64,000 nucleotides of DNA from Thunnus maccoyii (Eukaryota > Chordata > Actinopteri > Scombriformes > Scombridae), in assembly GCF_910596095.1 (NCBI RefSeq), contig NC_056551.1, positions 14,463,501 through 14,527,500 of the forward strand. The letters are read 5' to 3'. The position numbers were made by a program, and so were the translations under genes. How positions within the stretch are numbered: the first letter of the stretch is position 1; each line of letters opens with the position of its first letter. Shown here piece after piece: positions 1-10,566 of the stretch. The notes beneath the pieces were generated by a model. The model was not told the origin of the DNA and did no database searches. It was given only the letters and a program-made list of their open reading frames with translations.

Positions 1-777
1 AGTTAACGCTGAAACCTGGGACACTCACTGGGAGGCTGGAAAGCCTTTGCTGAAAGGTCGGTTTGATTATTGTTGCTGTTACAAATAGTATAGTGTTGTA
101 TTATACTATATATTATTAAGTATGAATATTAGTAATAATGTAATTTGCAATCTGACTAAAAAAAACTAAAAATCAAGCATTACAAGACTAAGACCCCTGA
201 ATAACTATGATATTACACATTTAATGTGCTTAAATGCATATGTCACTAGTTTAAAAATGTATTTGGCTGTCACACATTAGTAAAACCGTGTTGTCCTACA
301 TTTCAAACCAAATTTTTAAACTGAGACACTGAAAAATTGATTGAAATTAAACAGACAACAACTATGAAACCTGTTTCACCATATTGTAACTATATTTTGA
401 TGCATGAATATATCATAAACACAATCTGATAACAACTGGCAACATTGCATCATTTTTAGACAGATTTATATCCTTAATCTAAATCACTGAGAATTAGCTT
501 TTTAAAAATAATATAAAAATAATATTAGTATTGGTATTATATATCTATGGTAACAATGTCCCATATTTTAGTAAAAAGAGTAAAAACTACAATATTTGCT
601 TCTGAAATTTAAGTATAATGTAGCATAAAATGGAAAAACTCAAGTAAACTACAAGTAGCCACTTAGTTTATAACGCTGTTTATTATTAGGAATAATAACT
701 GTTTATCTGTTTACCACAGATTGTATTGCCTGCTATATTATGGAAGGATGTTTACCCTCCTCTGGTTAAATAATCTT
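1..777. other. AT-rich upstream flank of ISCU, no gene seen
   Basis: No open frame with splice logic is visible here. About 570-660 reads like a decayed piece of the fish repeat that is rich in the words AAGTA and ACTTTTAC; a full-length copy lies at 6154-6982. In human the ISCU neighbour on this side is SART3, in divergent orientation, but I see no SART3 exon in these 777 bases. Confidence 0.5.
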
Positions 778-832
778 GTGTGCATGCGCAGATGTAATTA
801 GATTATAACCCCGCCCTCTAGCGGTGACGTCA
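778..832 (+). promoter_or_regulatory. ISCU proximal promoter: NRF-1-like site, GC box, palindromic CRE
   Basis: Three motifs lie within 125 bases of the start codon. At 779-790 is GTGCATGCGCA, close to the NRF-1 consensus YGCGCAYGCGCR. At 809-816 is CCCCGCCC, an Sp1-type GC box. At 825-832 is TGACGTCA, a perfect palindromic cAMP-response element. NRF-1 and CREB sites are common in promoters of nuclear genes for mitochondrial proteins, which fits ISCU. There is no clear TATA box. Factor binding is inferred from motif match only. Confidence 0.55.
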
Positions 833-896
833 GACCCGGTCTACTGCTCAGAAGCTGCTCTTCTCTTTCAAACTGCGTCATTCCTACACTGTATCT

Positions 897-908
897 CAAC
901 ATGGCGGG
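897..908 (+). promoter_or_regulatory. TISU-like translation start context of ISCU
   Basis: The start codon sits in CAACATGGCGGG, which matches 11 of 12 positions of the TISU consensus SAASATGGCGGC. TISU elements double as YY1 sites and allow efficient initiation from very short 5' UTRs; they are known to be enriched in mitochondrial genes. The promoter motifs end only about 65 bases upstream, so a short leader is possible. This context supports the ATG at 901 as the true start. Confidence 0.55.
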
Positions 909-3398
909 TACAGTGGCAAAGAAGTGTTTCAGTCCTCTTGCTTTCCTCACCAGGAGGCTTTCTGCTCCGGAGTTCATCACCCAGTGCTGCTACCACAAGA
1001 AGGTAAAACATCCAAGTCTGTTTATTAATTATTATTAACTCACTAAAGGTGATTTAACGGCTCCAGCGTGCTAGATGCTGTTTGTCTAATGTTTACAAAT
1101 GTTATCATTTAGCTTTGAGTGGCTGCAGTTTAATCTCAGAGCATCATAAGTAGGAAACAGTGGTGACATGGCTCAGGTAAGTGAGGTTAAACCATAGGAA
1201 GTTAGCTTGGCTATATGAATGGTTGGGTGAACACATCAGTCTGCTTTCATGTGGGTTAGATATCACACACATAGTGGGCAGTGACAGCAACATAAATAAT
1301 CAGTTATGAAATCCCAGCACATTAGCTAGTTAACATTAATTGTTTAAAGACCAGAATAACATCACTAATCTGCCCCCCAGATGGCCACTGAGACAGCTTT
1401 AATACTTGAATTACATCCGATTAATAAGCTTTAAAGGTTGTGAAGAGGCATGGTGTGCTAGAAATCTGTAAATTCTTATTGATAATGCACAATATTTCAA
1501 TTATCTGACACAAAAGCCATTTTGTGTCAGATAATTTAGATGTTTAGATGGAGTTTCATTGTGTGATGTGACAGTCTGATGCAACAGGGTTGTGACCCCC
1601 AGAAACAACAATGCTTCAAGTTGCTTTATCAATGTTAACAGGTGATTTGTGTCCCTGGGTGTTTCTATGACTTCAAACTGATGAATATACATTTTTATTG
1701 AAAGACTTTTGGCTGTAAAGTCTTGTAACATGTGGTTATTATTGGTGAGCCTGGCTTTAGAGTTGACATCTCATTTGGCTAAAAACAGTTAAATGTATCT
1801 GCTATCATTTGATGTACAACCAAAAAAAAAGCTTTAAGATCATAGAAATATCTTAAATATTCTATTAAATACCATAAAACTGGTTAAATAGCTGACAGAT
1901 CATAAATATGTTGTTACACAATTTTGAGAAAAACAAAAAACACAAAAATACTATTATTTATTATTAGTCACATGTCATTTTGTTTAATGAATATAGTCCT
2001 TGTTAGGACATTGTCTTGATACAAGCTCAGCTATGTTCATGTTGTTTCTAGTCAGAATGACTCAGCAGAAACTAGGGGGAGATGGCAGGATGCAGCAGCG
2101 GCTAACGTCGACAATGAAATCCGGTCCTAATCTGTTTATTTCAATGTCCCTTATGTAATGGTGAAAACTTGCCGTTGTATAACAGTGATATGCAAGATGT
2201 CTAGATGTTATTTTTCTCATGGTAGAAGAATATAAAAAGCATCCCAGGTTTCTACTGTCATCTGGTTTCCTCACATTTATTTCCGTATTATGGAATATCC
2301 TCAACAATGCATTTTTTTCCTAACACAATGGCTCCCTTCTCTATTGTCTGAAGGTGGTGGATCATTATGAGAACCCAAGAAATGTGGGCACACTGGACAA
2401 AAGCTCCAAGAACGTTGGGACCGGCTTGGTCGGTGCTCCAGCCTGTGGAGATGTGATGAAGCTTCAGGTATGTTTGTCACACATGGATTAATTACAGCCT
2501 TTTATATACACACCAGAGCCATTAGTCCTGAATTATAATAACAAATCTTAAGAGTCCTCAGAAGCACCACATATCACTGATACATAACTCTCTTGTTTTA
2601 CCAACTAGGTGGCGCTAAGTAGTTGATAATTTAGTTTAGCATTGCTATTGAGCATTTCCCTTTTTTTTTTTTTTTTTAGCATGCAGTTAACTTAAACAGT
2701 AAAAAGAGTAATTATTTAAATCTACTGGATGAAAATGAAATGGTCACTTGTAGTTGTTAAGAATACCAACATTATCATTAACTTGTAAAGTGATGTAAGA
2801 CTTCTTTTCTCCTCTGGCACTTGTGTAAAACTCTAAAATCTTTAAAAAAAACCTCCAACAGATTGAGGTGGATGACGAGGGGAAAATTGTGGATGCCAGG
2901 TTCAAAACCTTTGGATGCGGCTCTGCCATCGCCTCCAGCTCTCTGGCCACCGAGTGGGTGAAGGGCAAATCTGTGAGTGAACACATTAAATTCTTTTTTT
3001 TTATCTTTGCCTCTTGGAGTGTGTTAATGCTTTTCATATTTATTCTCCTCTGCTCGTGTCTTATCATTGTCTGGAAGGGATTTTGTGGTTAGTTGAGCTA
3101 TGTGCTTTTTCTTTGCAGGTGGATGAAGCTCTGATGATAAAGAACACTGACATTGCTAAAGAGCTCAGTCTGCCACCGGTTAAGCTTCACTGCTCCAGTA
3201 AGTTTATTCAATTATATATATATGTATATATATTTTTTTTTTTCTGTCTTTTCCAAATTACTCCACACATGTATGTGTATTTAACCTCTTAATTGTTTCT
3301 CTTCAGTGCTTGCAGAGGATGCCATCAAGGCTGCCCTGGCTGACTATCGCGGCAAGCAACAGGATGACCAGCAGGAGGCAGTCAGGGCCGTGAATTAA
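901..3398 (+). CDS. iscu: Iron-sulfur cluster assembly scaffold ISCU (5 coding exons)
   Basis: Coding exons are 901-1002, 2354-2467, 2862-2972, 3119-3197 and 3307-3398. All joins use GT-AG and keep phase, giving 165 residues (human ISCU is 167). The first ~34 residues form a basic, hydroxyl-rich mitochondrial presequence. The mature scaffold follows, from VVDHYENPRNVG. The cluster ligands are present: Cys65 and Asp67 (APACGD), Cys91 (FGCGSAIASS) and Cys134 (LHCSMLAEDA). The LPPVK motif read by the HSPA9/HSC20 chaperone pair is at about 127-131. The protein is the scaffold on which NFS1-ISD11-ACP with frataxin builds [2Fe-2S] clusters in the matrix. The start is fixed by a TISU-like context. 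Nothing appears broken. Identification is near certain. Confidence 0.97.
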
Positions 3399-3800
3399 AC
3401 AGAGCGCACACACACTCTGTGCTGGACGTCTCTGTTTGCTTCCTACTGTAAAGAAGAGAAGTAGCAGTGGTCCAATATCACTCCCTAACTTTCCTGTTGT
3501 GTTGATGTTGAACACCTAATATGTTGATGACACCATCGTCAACCCTCTGCAGTAATGTTACACCAGGCTTCTGTGTTAGTCAGTGGTCTTCTACCCTCTA
3601 TACTGTATCTTTAGCCTGTCACGTAAACGCACAATGTAAGCACTTAAGTATCGTGTCTGCACCCAAAGCACTGACCTTTTGATATGCGAAGAAGTAAAAG
3701 TGGCTTGAAACAATGAAGGGGTCCACTGGTTTTGAGTGTAATTTATAATATTTTAGAAATGCTTCCTTGAAAGTCTGCAATAAAACTATCCTGAATCATA
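3399..3800 (+). other. iscu: ISCU 3' UTR with poly(A) signal
   Basis: A canonical AATAAA lies at 3779-3784, about 380 bases after the stop, so cleavage is expected near 3800. The minus-strand AATAAA of TMEM119 is at 3823-3818, so the two convergent transcripts should end within a few tens of bases of each other or overlap slightly. Confidence 0.7.
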
Positions 3801-4583
3801 TTTGTTTCAAGTGCAAATTTATTACTTTGAACAGCCAGAATAAACACTAGACATTTTGACCTGGAACAGCACAGGTGAGACTAATTTAGTTAACAATGGC
3901 TCGTTTCCATTATGTGTCCAAGTCAGCCATGTCAGTTAACTAGATGCATGATATGATTTTGGAGCTGCCTCACTTGATGTTGATGAAATGCATTTAAATA
4001 TTCGTTTGTTATAAATGCTACTAATTACTCCTGTTTAAATGTCAAAATCTCTATAAATGTGGAGGTCTGCTGATAAATTGTATGAATTTTACTGTGCTGA
4101 ATGTAAACCAAAACTTATCTTAGGCAGTAATTTTATACAATCCTACTCATGAACCTTCAAATACTGGTTTGTAAAACTTAGTTAATGTTAAGTGTTTTGC
4201 ACGGAAGTACAAAGTATTTGGGACCACACCACACGATGTTTACAGAGTTAACTTCTCTGCAAGAATGTTTAGGGAATTAGACAAACATGCAGTAAGCAAC
4301 ATTTCAGATACTCAAAAATCACCTAATAAAAAAAACAGATGTTATTCCATTAGGCATGTTTATGAAATGGCATAATGATATATCCAGTCAAAGCAAAGCA
4401 ACAGATTGCTGCATGTATCGTCCCTGCGCTGAATGAAAAATGCGTGATATTAACTGATATGGCAACTTTTTTGCTTTTTTCTCTGTAAATCTGTAGAAAT
4501 CTTTGAGACGGTTTAGAGGACAAACTGCTGCTTGTGGCTTCAAAGCATTAGAAAATATAGTCAGCTCCTAGTGTTCAGAATAG
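3801..4583 (-). other. tmem119: TMEM119 3' UTR
   Basis: This follows the TMEM119 stop on the minus strand and ends at an AATAAA (plus strand TTTATT, 3818-3823). No other coding potential is visible. It is AT-rich and otherwise unremarkable. Confidence 0.6.
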
Positions 4584-5435
4584 TTAGAAGGCAGTTTTCT
4601 CTCCGGCGATCAGCTGGAGTGTTGCAGAGTCATTGTGAATATGCAGAGAGGGGGGCCGGGGACTCCTGCCAGTTAAAGGCTCCTCTGGATCGTCTTCATC
4701 TGGATGAGGCTGCTCTGGAGAATTCAGCTCAGGGCTGCCTGCTGCTGCAGCTGCTTCACTGTCAGAAAGCTGATGAGACAGCTCCTTTTCCTCAGGGAGA
4801 CTTGGTAGCTCCTTGTCTAGGATGCTAACATCTGGTTTAGAGCTGTCCGCAGGACTGTGGTCTGCTACTTTCTGACTGGGGTCACTTCCCTCTGCAGCAT
4901 CGACAGATTTATTTGGCGTGCGAAGGCTCTTGGCAGCCTTCATGATGTCTGCCTGGAGCTGTTTGTGAGAGTCTACTGGTTCACTTTCCTGTTTAGGAGC
5001 GGCCTTTTCTGGCACTTCAATAAAGGGTTTAGCACCTCCGGTTTTGTCTCTGTCGTCCACATACATCTTTGAGGGGAAGGAGGAAGGGTAGTAGGCATTG
5101 ACTTTCCGTCTGCGGCTCATCACAATTGCACAACAGATGATAAGGAAGACAACAAGGATTAAAGTGCCAGCAACAAGGATGAGGAGCATGTTCTCCTCTA
5201 AAAAGCTCACAACCTGACTGAGAAAGTCAGCATCCACATGCGTGGGGCCGATAGGTGTGGTTTGGTAATCAGTCGAAAGGTCGCTGGTAGGCAGAGAGGA
5301 AGTGAAGTGGTTGAGCTCTTCCTCATCTGTACTTCCCTCCAGTGAATTTAAAAAAGGTATAGGTGTGGCCAAAGTGCTGCTGATGCAGAACACCGCAGAC
5401 AGACCAATCACACGAAGGGCCATTGGGAGCTTCAT
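4584..5435 (-). CDS. tmem119: Transmembrane protein 119 (osteoblast induction factor / microglial marker)
   Basis: One exon encodes 283 residues. I start at the ATG at 5435 (MKLPMALRV), because it opens a signal peptide (about 1-24) and lies 13 bases inside a good 3' splice site (AG at 5450-5449). The longer open frame upstream is intron. A short, acidic ectodomain precedes a single transmembrane helix at about 83-107, followed by RRRK. The cytosolic tail carries the family signature AYYPSSFPSKMYVDDRDKTG (human TMEM119: AYYPSSFPKKKYVDQSDRAG), then SHKQLQADI and a disordered Ser/Pro/Glu-rich region. In mammals TMEM119 is a type I membrane protein that promotes osteoblast differentiation and marks microglia; the fish role is not shown here. 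Position between ISCU and SELPLG confirms orthology. Confidence 0.93.
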   Translation of the reverse strand: MKLPMALRVIGLSAVFCISSTLATPIPFLNSLEGSTDEEELNHFTSSLPTSDLSTDYQTTPIGPTHVDADFLSQVVSFLEENMLLILVAGTLILVVFLIICCAIVMSRRRKVNAYYPSSFPSKMYVDDRDKTGGAKPFIEVPEKAAPKQESEPVDSHKQLQADIMKAAKSLRTPNKSVDAAEGSDPSQKVADHSPADSSKPDVSILDKELPSLPEEKELSHQLSDSEAAAAAGSPELNSPEQPHPDEDDPEEPLTGRSPRPPSLHIHNDSATLQLIAGEKTAF

Positions 5436-6153
5436 TTCCCCTGAGAATCTGCAAATAACAGTAGAAGTCAGTAATGGAAGTGTCCCCAGTTTGTGCCTGT
5501 CAGTTATCGCCATTTCAACATGAGTCACAGAGCTAAGCATCTGATATTCTGAAAAAGGAACAGTGACCTTTGAAACCCCAAAATGGTCGTTTCACAATAC
5601 TTACTGCTGTGCTGAAGTTTTTTCCAGATTTCTCAAAGACTTTTCTGTCCATTTTAATGAAAAAATATTCTGTCGACTGTACAATAAAAAAAGATTTTAA
5701 CCCATTTCTCAAGTTGTGCCACAGTCTCTTAAAAGTGTGCCCAAATGTTTGACTGGTACTGTATATCAGTGCTCAATTTGTGCAATATGGAACAAAATAA
5801 AAAGGTTTTATTACCATTGTCTATATTCATGTTACATTAAAACGTGCATTTTTTTTCTTGTAAATGAACAAGGAGATATGTCATTTCTGGCTACATGGAT
5901 GGGCAATATAGTCACAACTTGGGATACAGGTTAAAGATCTTTTCTATTTTGCAGCAGAGAAACATTTTTTTCATCCACATGGACAGAAGATTCTTTGAGG
6001 GTTCTGGAAATACAAAACCACAGAATGTAATAATAAGATAATACATGAGAGGCTCAAACTTGGCCTTGGCCAATTTTGTTGAAAGGCAAGAATCCATTTG
6101 GTGAAAACATCCATGTAAAATACATTAAACCTCCAACAATCTATACTGTTTCT

Positions 6154-6982
6154 CAGTGGAGGAAAGTAACTAAGTACATTTACTTACATTTACTGAAGTA
6201 CTGTACTTAAGTACAATTTTGAGGTACTTGTACTTTACTTGTATTTCCATTTTATGCTACTTTATACCACTCCACTGCATTTCAGTGGGAAATGTTGTAC
6301 TTTCTACTCTACTACATTTATTTGACAACTTTAGTTACTTTTCAGATGAAGATTTGACACAATTGATAATATAACAAGCTTTTAAAATACAACACATTGT
6401 TAAAGATGAAACCAGTGGTTTCCAACCTTTTTGGCTTTTGACGTCTTACAAAAAGCAGCGTGTAGTCGGGGTCACATTTCAGATGTCTGTGAGTTGTTAA
6501 CAGCAAATAATGATTTTTCCCTCTAAACTTCTCACATGGCTTCAATTCAATAAGAGAAAAGAGAAAAACTCCTAAAACTGAAAACAGATTTGTGTATCAG
6601 AACTTTGTTTTTTCTTCTTTCCTCTCACAATAATCATCATAATAGATTTATCTGGTGACCCTTTGGAGGGGCCCGACCCCTAGATTGGGAACCACAGGAC
6701 TAAACTAGCTAACTGTATATAAAGTAGTTCAAACTAGCTCCACCTCCAACAGCTACAACAGTAACATACTGCTAACACACTGATGTTTCAGTATTAATCA
6801 TATAATGATGTGATATGTAATAATATATCAGTCAGAGGGACCAAACCACTACTTTAACTGCAATAGTTTATCTACATTTTGTTGCTAATACTTATGTACT
6901 TTTACTTGTAATGGAGTATTTTCACATTGCTGTATTGGTACTTTTACTTAAGTAAAGGATCTGAATATTTTTTCCACCGCTG
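6154..6982. repeat. Fish dispersed inverted-repeat element (AAGTA-rich MITE)
   Basis: The left end reads CAGTGGAGGAAAGTAAC and the right end reads TTTTTTCCACCGCTG, a degenerate terminal inverted repeat. The interior is full of GTACTTAAGTAC, ACTTGTACTTTACTT and ACTTTTACTTAAGTAA words. This composition is typical of a non-autonomous DNA element abundant in percomorph fish. It contains no ORF. A second element is inserted inside it (6413-6697). Confidence 0.75.
6413..6697. mobile_element. hAT-like MITE nested in the 6154-6982 element
   Basis: The left end CAGTGGTTTCCAACC and the right end GATTGGGAACCACAG are near-perfect inverted repeats. The flanks GATGAAAC and GACTAAAC match at 6 of 8 positions, consistent with an eroded 8-bp target duplication, the hallmark of hAT insertion. 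It is about 285 bp with no coding capacity. It interrupts the older element, so it inserted later. Confidence 0.7.
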
Positions 6983-8171
6983 CTGTTTCTGTGTAACATG
7001 CAAGAGGCATATGTTACACATATTGAATGCATATCAAGACATGATAATTTTACATGTTCCTTCATAACAAACAATATGAGGGTGGCATAAATCCATGATA
7101 TAAATTCCCTGGACTGTAACAAAACAATAATTTTATCAGTTGTTAATCTTAATAAATTCTGCAGAAAGTTATTGGCTTCAATCCAGCTCAACCTGAACTT
7201 TTCACTCATATTTAGACTGAACTGGACTGGTGGATCATTTACAACTTAGAATTACTTTGTGGGGAAATGGACTCCTCACTCATCCAGACTGCTCCAGTCT
7301 CTCAACCAAGTTGAGGACTACTGAGGTTAATCTTATTGCACTTAAGTTATTGTGTGTGTATTATATTTTTGGAGGGTTTTGTGCAGCTGGTATACAAAAG
7401 AAAACATTGTGTCAGACTGAGGTCTGACTGGCACCCAGACAAAAATTATACCAAACCGCTACAAAATTAGTCTACTGAATGTGCATGTTGTACAGTAGAA
7501 GAAACCTAATAAAACCCAAACCTTCTGCATAGCTAGATGCCACAATGGGTAAGTGGGATTTTTTTTTCTCACAATAGATGATCTAACCCTTTAAACACTG
7601 CTTATATTTTATTTTAGTTCTGCATTTAAATCACAATAAGCTCACTGCTCAGTCTGTTTATCAACTGACTGCAGCTCACACACACTTTTATCCTTATTCA
7701 GCTCCATCTGTGTGCAAGCTGGGCCACATGAAACTCTGCTCTCATCTGGAGAAGGGGGTTGGAAGTTTTTTTTTCAGAATTAATCACCCACTCGCTCCAG
7801 ACCAAATAGTCGCGGCCACACATGCCAGTGCAATCAGACGCATGAACACATAAGGCAGTCAGATGCACACTCACGCATACACATGGAATGAATCTTCACT
7901 ACGCAGATTAAAAAGAAATGTTGGAAAACAAAATGAAAATAGAACTGTGACCTAGATTCACTCAGTTAGTCAACTTAAATGTCTTAAAGTCACACAAAAT
8001 ATTGTCCCTACTAACTTTAATTAGCCATTTTTTAAATTCCTGAGATTTGATGCTGCTCTGAAGGCATCATGATGCTTCCACAGCCCTGATGCTGCTTGAG
8101 TGTGAAACATTCATATTGAGGAAAAAAAACAACCCAATAAACTATATAAAATATCGAAACATTTTACTCAC

Positions 8172-8330
8172 CATTCACTGTAGCAGAGTTGTCTGTGTTG
8201 GAACTGCCTCTGATGGAAGATGAATGACACCAGCTTGTAAAAGTGAACTGAGACAGAGAGGCAGAAAGAGAGGGAGCACAGCGGAGACCGGCGAGTGCTC
8301 CGTGAACCACGCCACTTCTACAGTTTCAAA
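8172..8330 (-). other. tmem119: Probable noncoding first exon of TMEM119
   Basis: A consensus donor on the minus strand (AATG followed by GTGAGTAAAA) ends an exon at 8172. The 5' limit near 8330 is a guess. Human TMEM119 also has a noncoding first exon followed by one coding exon. No start codon here opens a long frame. Confidence 0.45.
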
Positions 8331-9350
8331 TTTCAGGCTTGAGGTTTGTCTGGATACTGCGAAAAGATGTCGTTAACCATGAAGACAAATCCCTCCTTCC
8401 TCCCTCTTCCATCTCCACTTTTCTCTCCTCCCCCTCGACTTTTTCCCTGAGAGTGTCTGAGCTCTCCGGCCTCCACACAGATTGTTCTTGTTAGGTAGGA
8501 GTTTATAATGTGCTGTGGGGGCAGGGACCTCTCCTCCACGCTCCTGTGTGGTGAATGTGCGAAGCCAAGACACAACACTCAGGATGACAGAATATTTAAG
8601 AGACAAAGAGATGTAGACGGACAAGAATTTACTTTAAAGACCATTTCTGTATCTTTATGTTCTCATCTCAAATGTTCTGCAGAAGGAGCCTCTTTGATTG
8701 ACAGCCTGGACCTCCCTGTTACCTCCCAGACGTCTGACACTCATGACTTTCTGCAGGCCTGCTGGGGTAAAAAGAGTCAGTTTGTAAGAGTGACCAGCAA
8801 ATGCAGGAAAAGGTTAATGTTTCCTGTGTGGACAAAACACCCTTAACAGCCAGGAGAAATGGGTGGGGGGTGTGGAGAGGGGGAGCACACGCGGAAGGCT
8901 GTTAGAAACAATGCGGTGTTATTTTCTCCAGAGGCGAGGCAATTAAACTCACACGGTGTGTGTGACCAGTTTAGGGAGTGAGTGTGACTGCGTATGTGTG
9001 TGAATGCAATTTTTGGCAAGTCCGCTGTGTTTGTGATCAGTCAAGACAAGTCTAACTTTATATGGTCATCGAGAGCATGAGATGAAGTCCTGCATCCTCC
9101 AGGTTTACATTTGTCTCAGCTCTGTTGAGAGTCACAGCTGGCTGTTTTAAATGCTAGCTGAACATGAAAAAAAAGAAGAAGAAGAAGGGAAAACAAAAAA
9201 AACAAGGCTGCATGGCCCTAATAAGCATTCAGGGCTCTGTTTTCTTTTCGCAGGAAGGGAAGTGAATATGAAATCCAGTCCAGGCTAGAAGAAAAGCCTT
9301 TTTATAAAGTCTTTCATAAATAAGGGAACTGACTGAGTCTACAGAGCTCT
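8331..9350. other. TMEM119-SELPLG intergenic region
   Basis: This holds the likely TMEM119 promoter (8.3-8.9 kb, GA- and CT-rich stretches) and then AT-rich spacer. The short open frames at 8.3-8.8 kb sit in low-complexity sequence and show no domain or splice support. Confidence 0.4.
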
Positions 9351-9354
9351 CTGT

Positions 9355-10566
9355 TTTATTGTGACTATGTACAATATAGAGACACATAAGGACATATAAC
9401 AAAAAAATCCACTTTTAACATAGAAGAAATAGTTATAATTGTACTAGTTGCCTGATTTTCACTGCAGCTTCTTATCTTTAATCATTTTCAGTATAAGGTT
9501 TATCTGATTTCCTCAGAACAATGATCCATCTTACTTTACAGGTCTGTCATATTTTTTTCAACCACCTCTTGAAACTTTTCTGAGAAGAACTTTGTAGTTT
9601 GGTACACATTTTACAGAAAAACAAAGTTCAGGGGATTTCCAGAGGAAGTTCCTTAAAAAAAAAAACCAAAACAAAACCAAAAAAACGCTCAATTTAAACC
9701 CAAAGAAAAAGAGATTAATGGAAACTGTACTCTTCATATATGTTGAATTCCTCACTTTCTTGTAGACAAATTGCACATTTTTGTATGTTTAGCTGACCTT
9801 GTGCACACTGCTTAGCATTTAATTGGATTTAATTAGTCACTGTCTGTATTTTGCCTATAATAGTTCTTTTTAGGAACCTTCCTAGATAATTCAAAGGAAG
9901 CGATTAAGACTTAACCTGTAAAATAAAGTGTTACCAAAACTTTAAATAAGTTTAAGATAAATAAGCACAGTACAGCAACTGCATCTGTACACAAACAGAG
10001 TGACATAAAGGTAACTATCAATTCAAACAGTGCGTTCATACAATGGCGGCTCACAGCTACCAGAACAGCTCTCATAAACTGAACAGTGTCAGTGAAGAAC
10101 AGTAATCCCTTGACAAAACAAGCCTTCCTGTCTCCCGTTGCTAAGTGAAATACCATCAGGGCTCAGCTAAGGATATTTAAAAAAAAAAAAAAAAATCTTT
10201 GATCACTCTCCTCCTCCTCATCCTGACTGAAAGTCTCCAGTGGATGGCAAGTGTAAAAATATGCAAAAAGTCTTGACTCTCGCCAAAAATGCACATTTGA
10301 TAAGCTGACATCACTAAATGCTCGCATGGTTAATAGTACGTGAAAATGAAACAGCAACTGTTGTATTTGTGTGGTTTCTAGGCTTCTTCCTCTACACGAA
10401 TAGGACGTGCAGCGAAACCAAACCACCAACATCAAAAGGGAAACATGAGTTGATTCAAACAGAGACTGTTCTCACATCACTGACATTGACAGACCAGTCA
10501 AATCTGAGGCCTGATCAACACATGTATGCACAATAATAATAATAATAATAATGATAATAAGTCCAT
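9355..10566 (-). other. selplg: SELPLG 3' UTR (approximate)
   Basis: Downstream of the SELPLG stop, the first strong minus-strand AATAAA I accept is at 9360-9355. An (AAT)n tract lies at 10533-10560, just past the stop, and an A-run at 10180-10196. No other gene is seen. Confidence 0.4.
10533..10560. repeat. (AAT)n microsatellite
   Basis: About nine near-perfect AAT units with one interruption, lying in the SELPLG 3' UTR six bases beyond the stop codon. Confidence 0.8.

Larger units (their letters stand above)
5449..8171 (-). other. tmem119: TMEM119 intron 1
   Basis: The intron runs from a donor at 8171-8170 (GTGAGT on the minus strand) to the acceptor AG at 5450-5449. It holds a nested pair of transposon relics (6154-6982) and otherwise no recognisable gene. 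Confidence 0.6.

Noticed and set aside
2062..3292. Small open frames on both strands inside ISCU
   Set aside because: Shadows of or read-through from real ISCU exons into introns.
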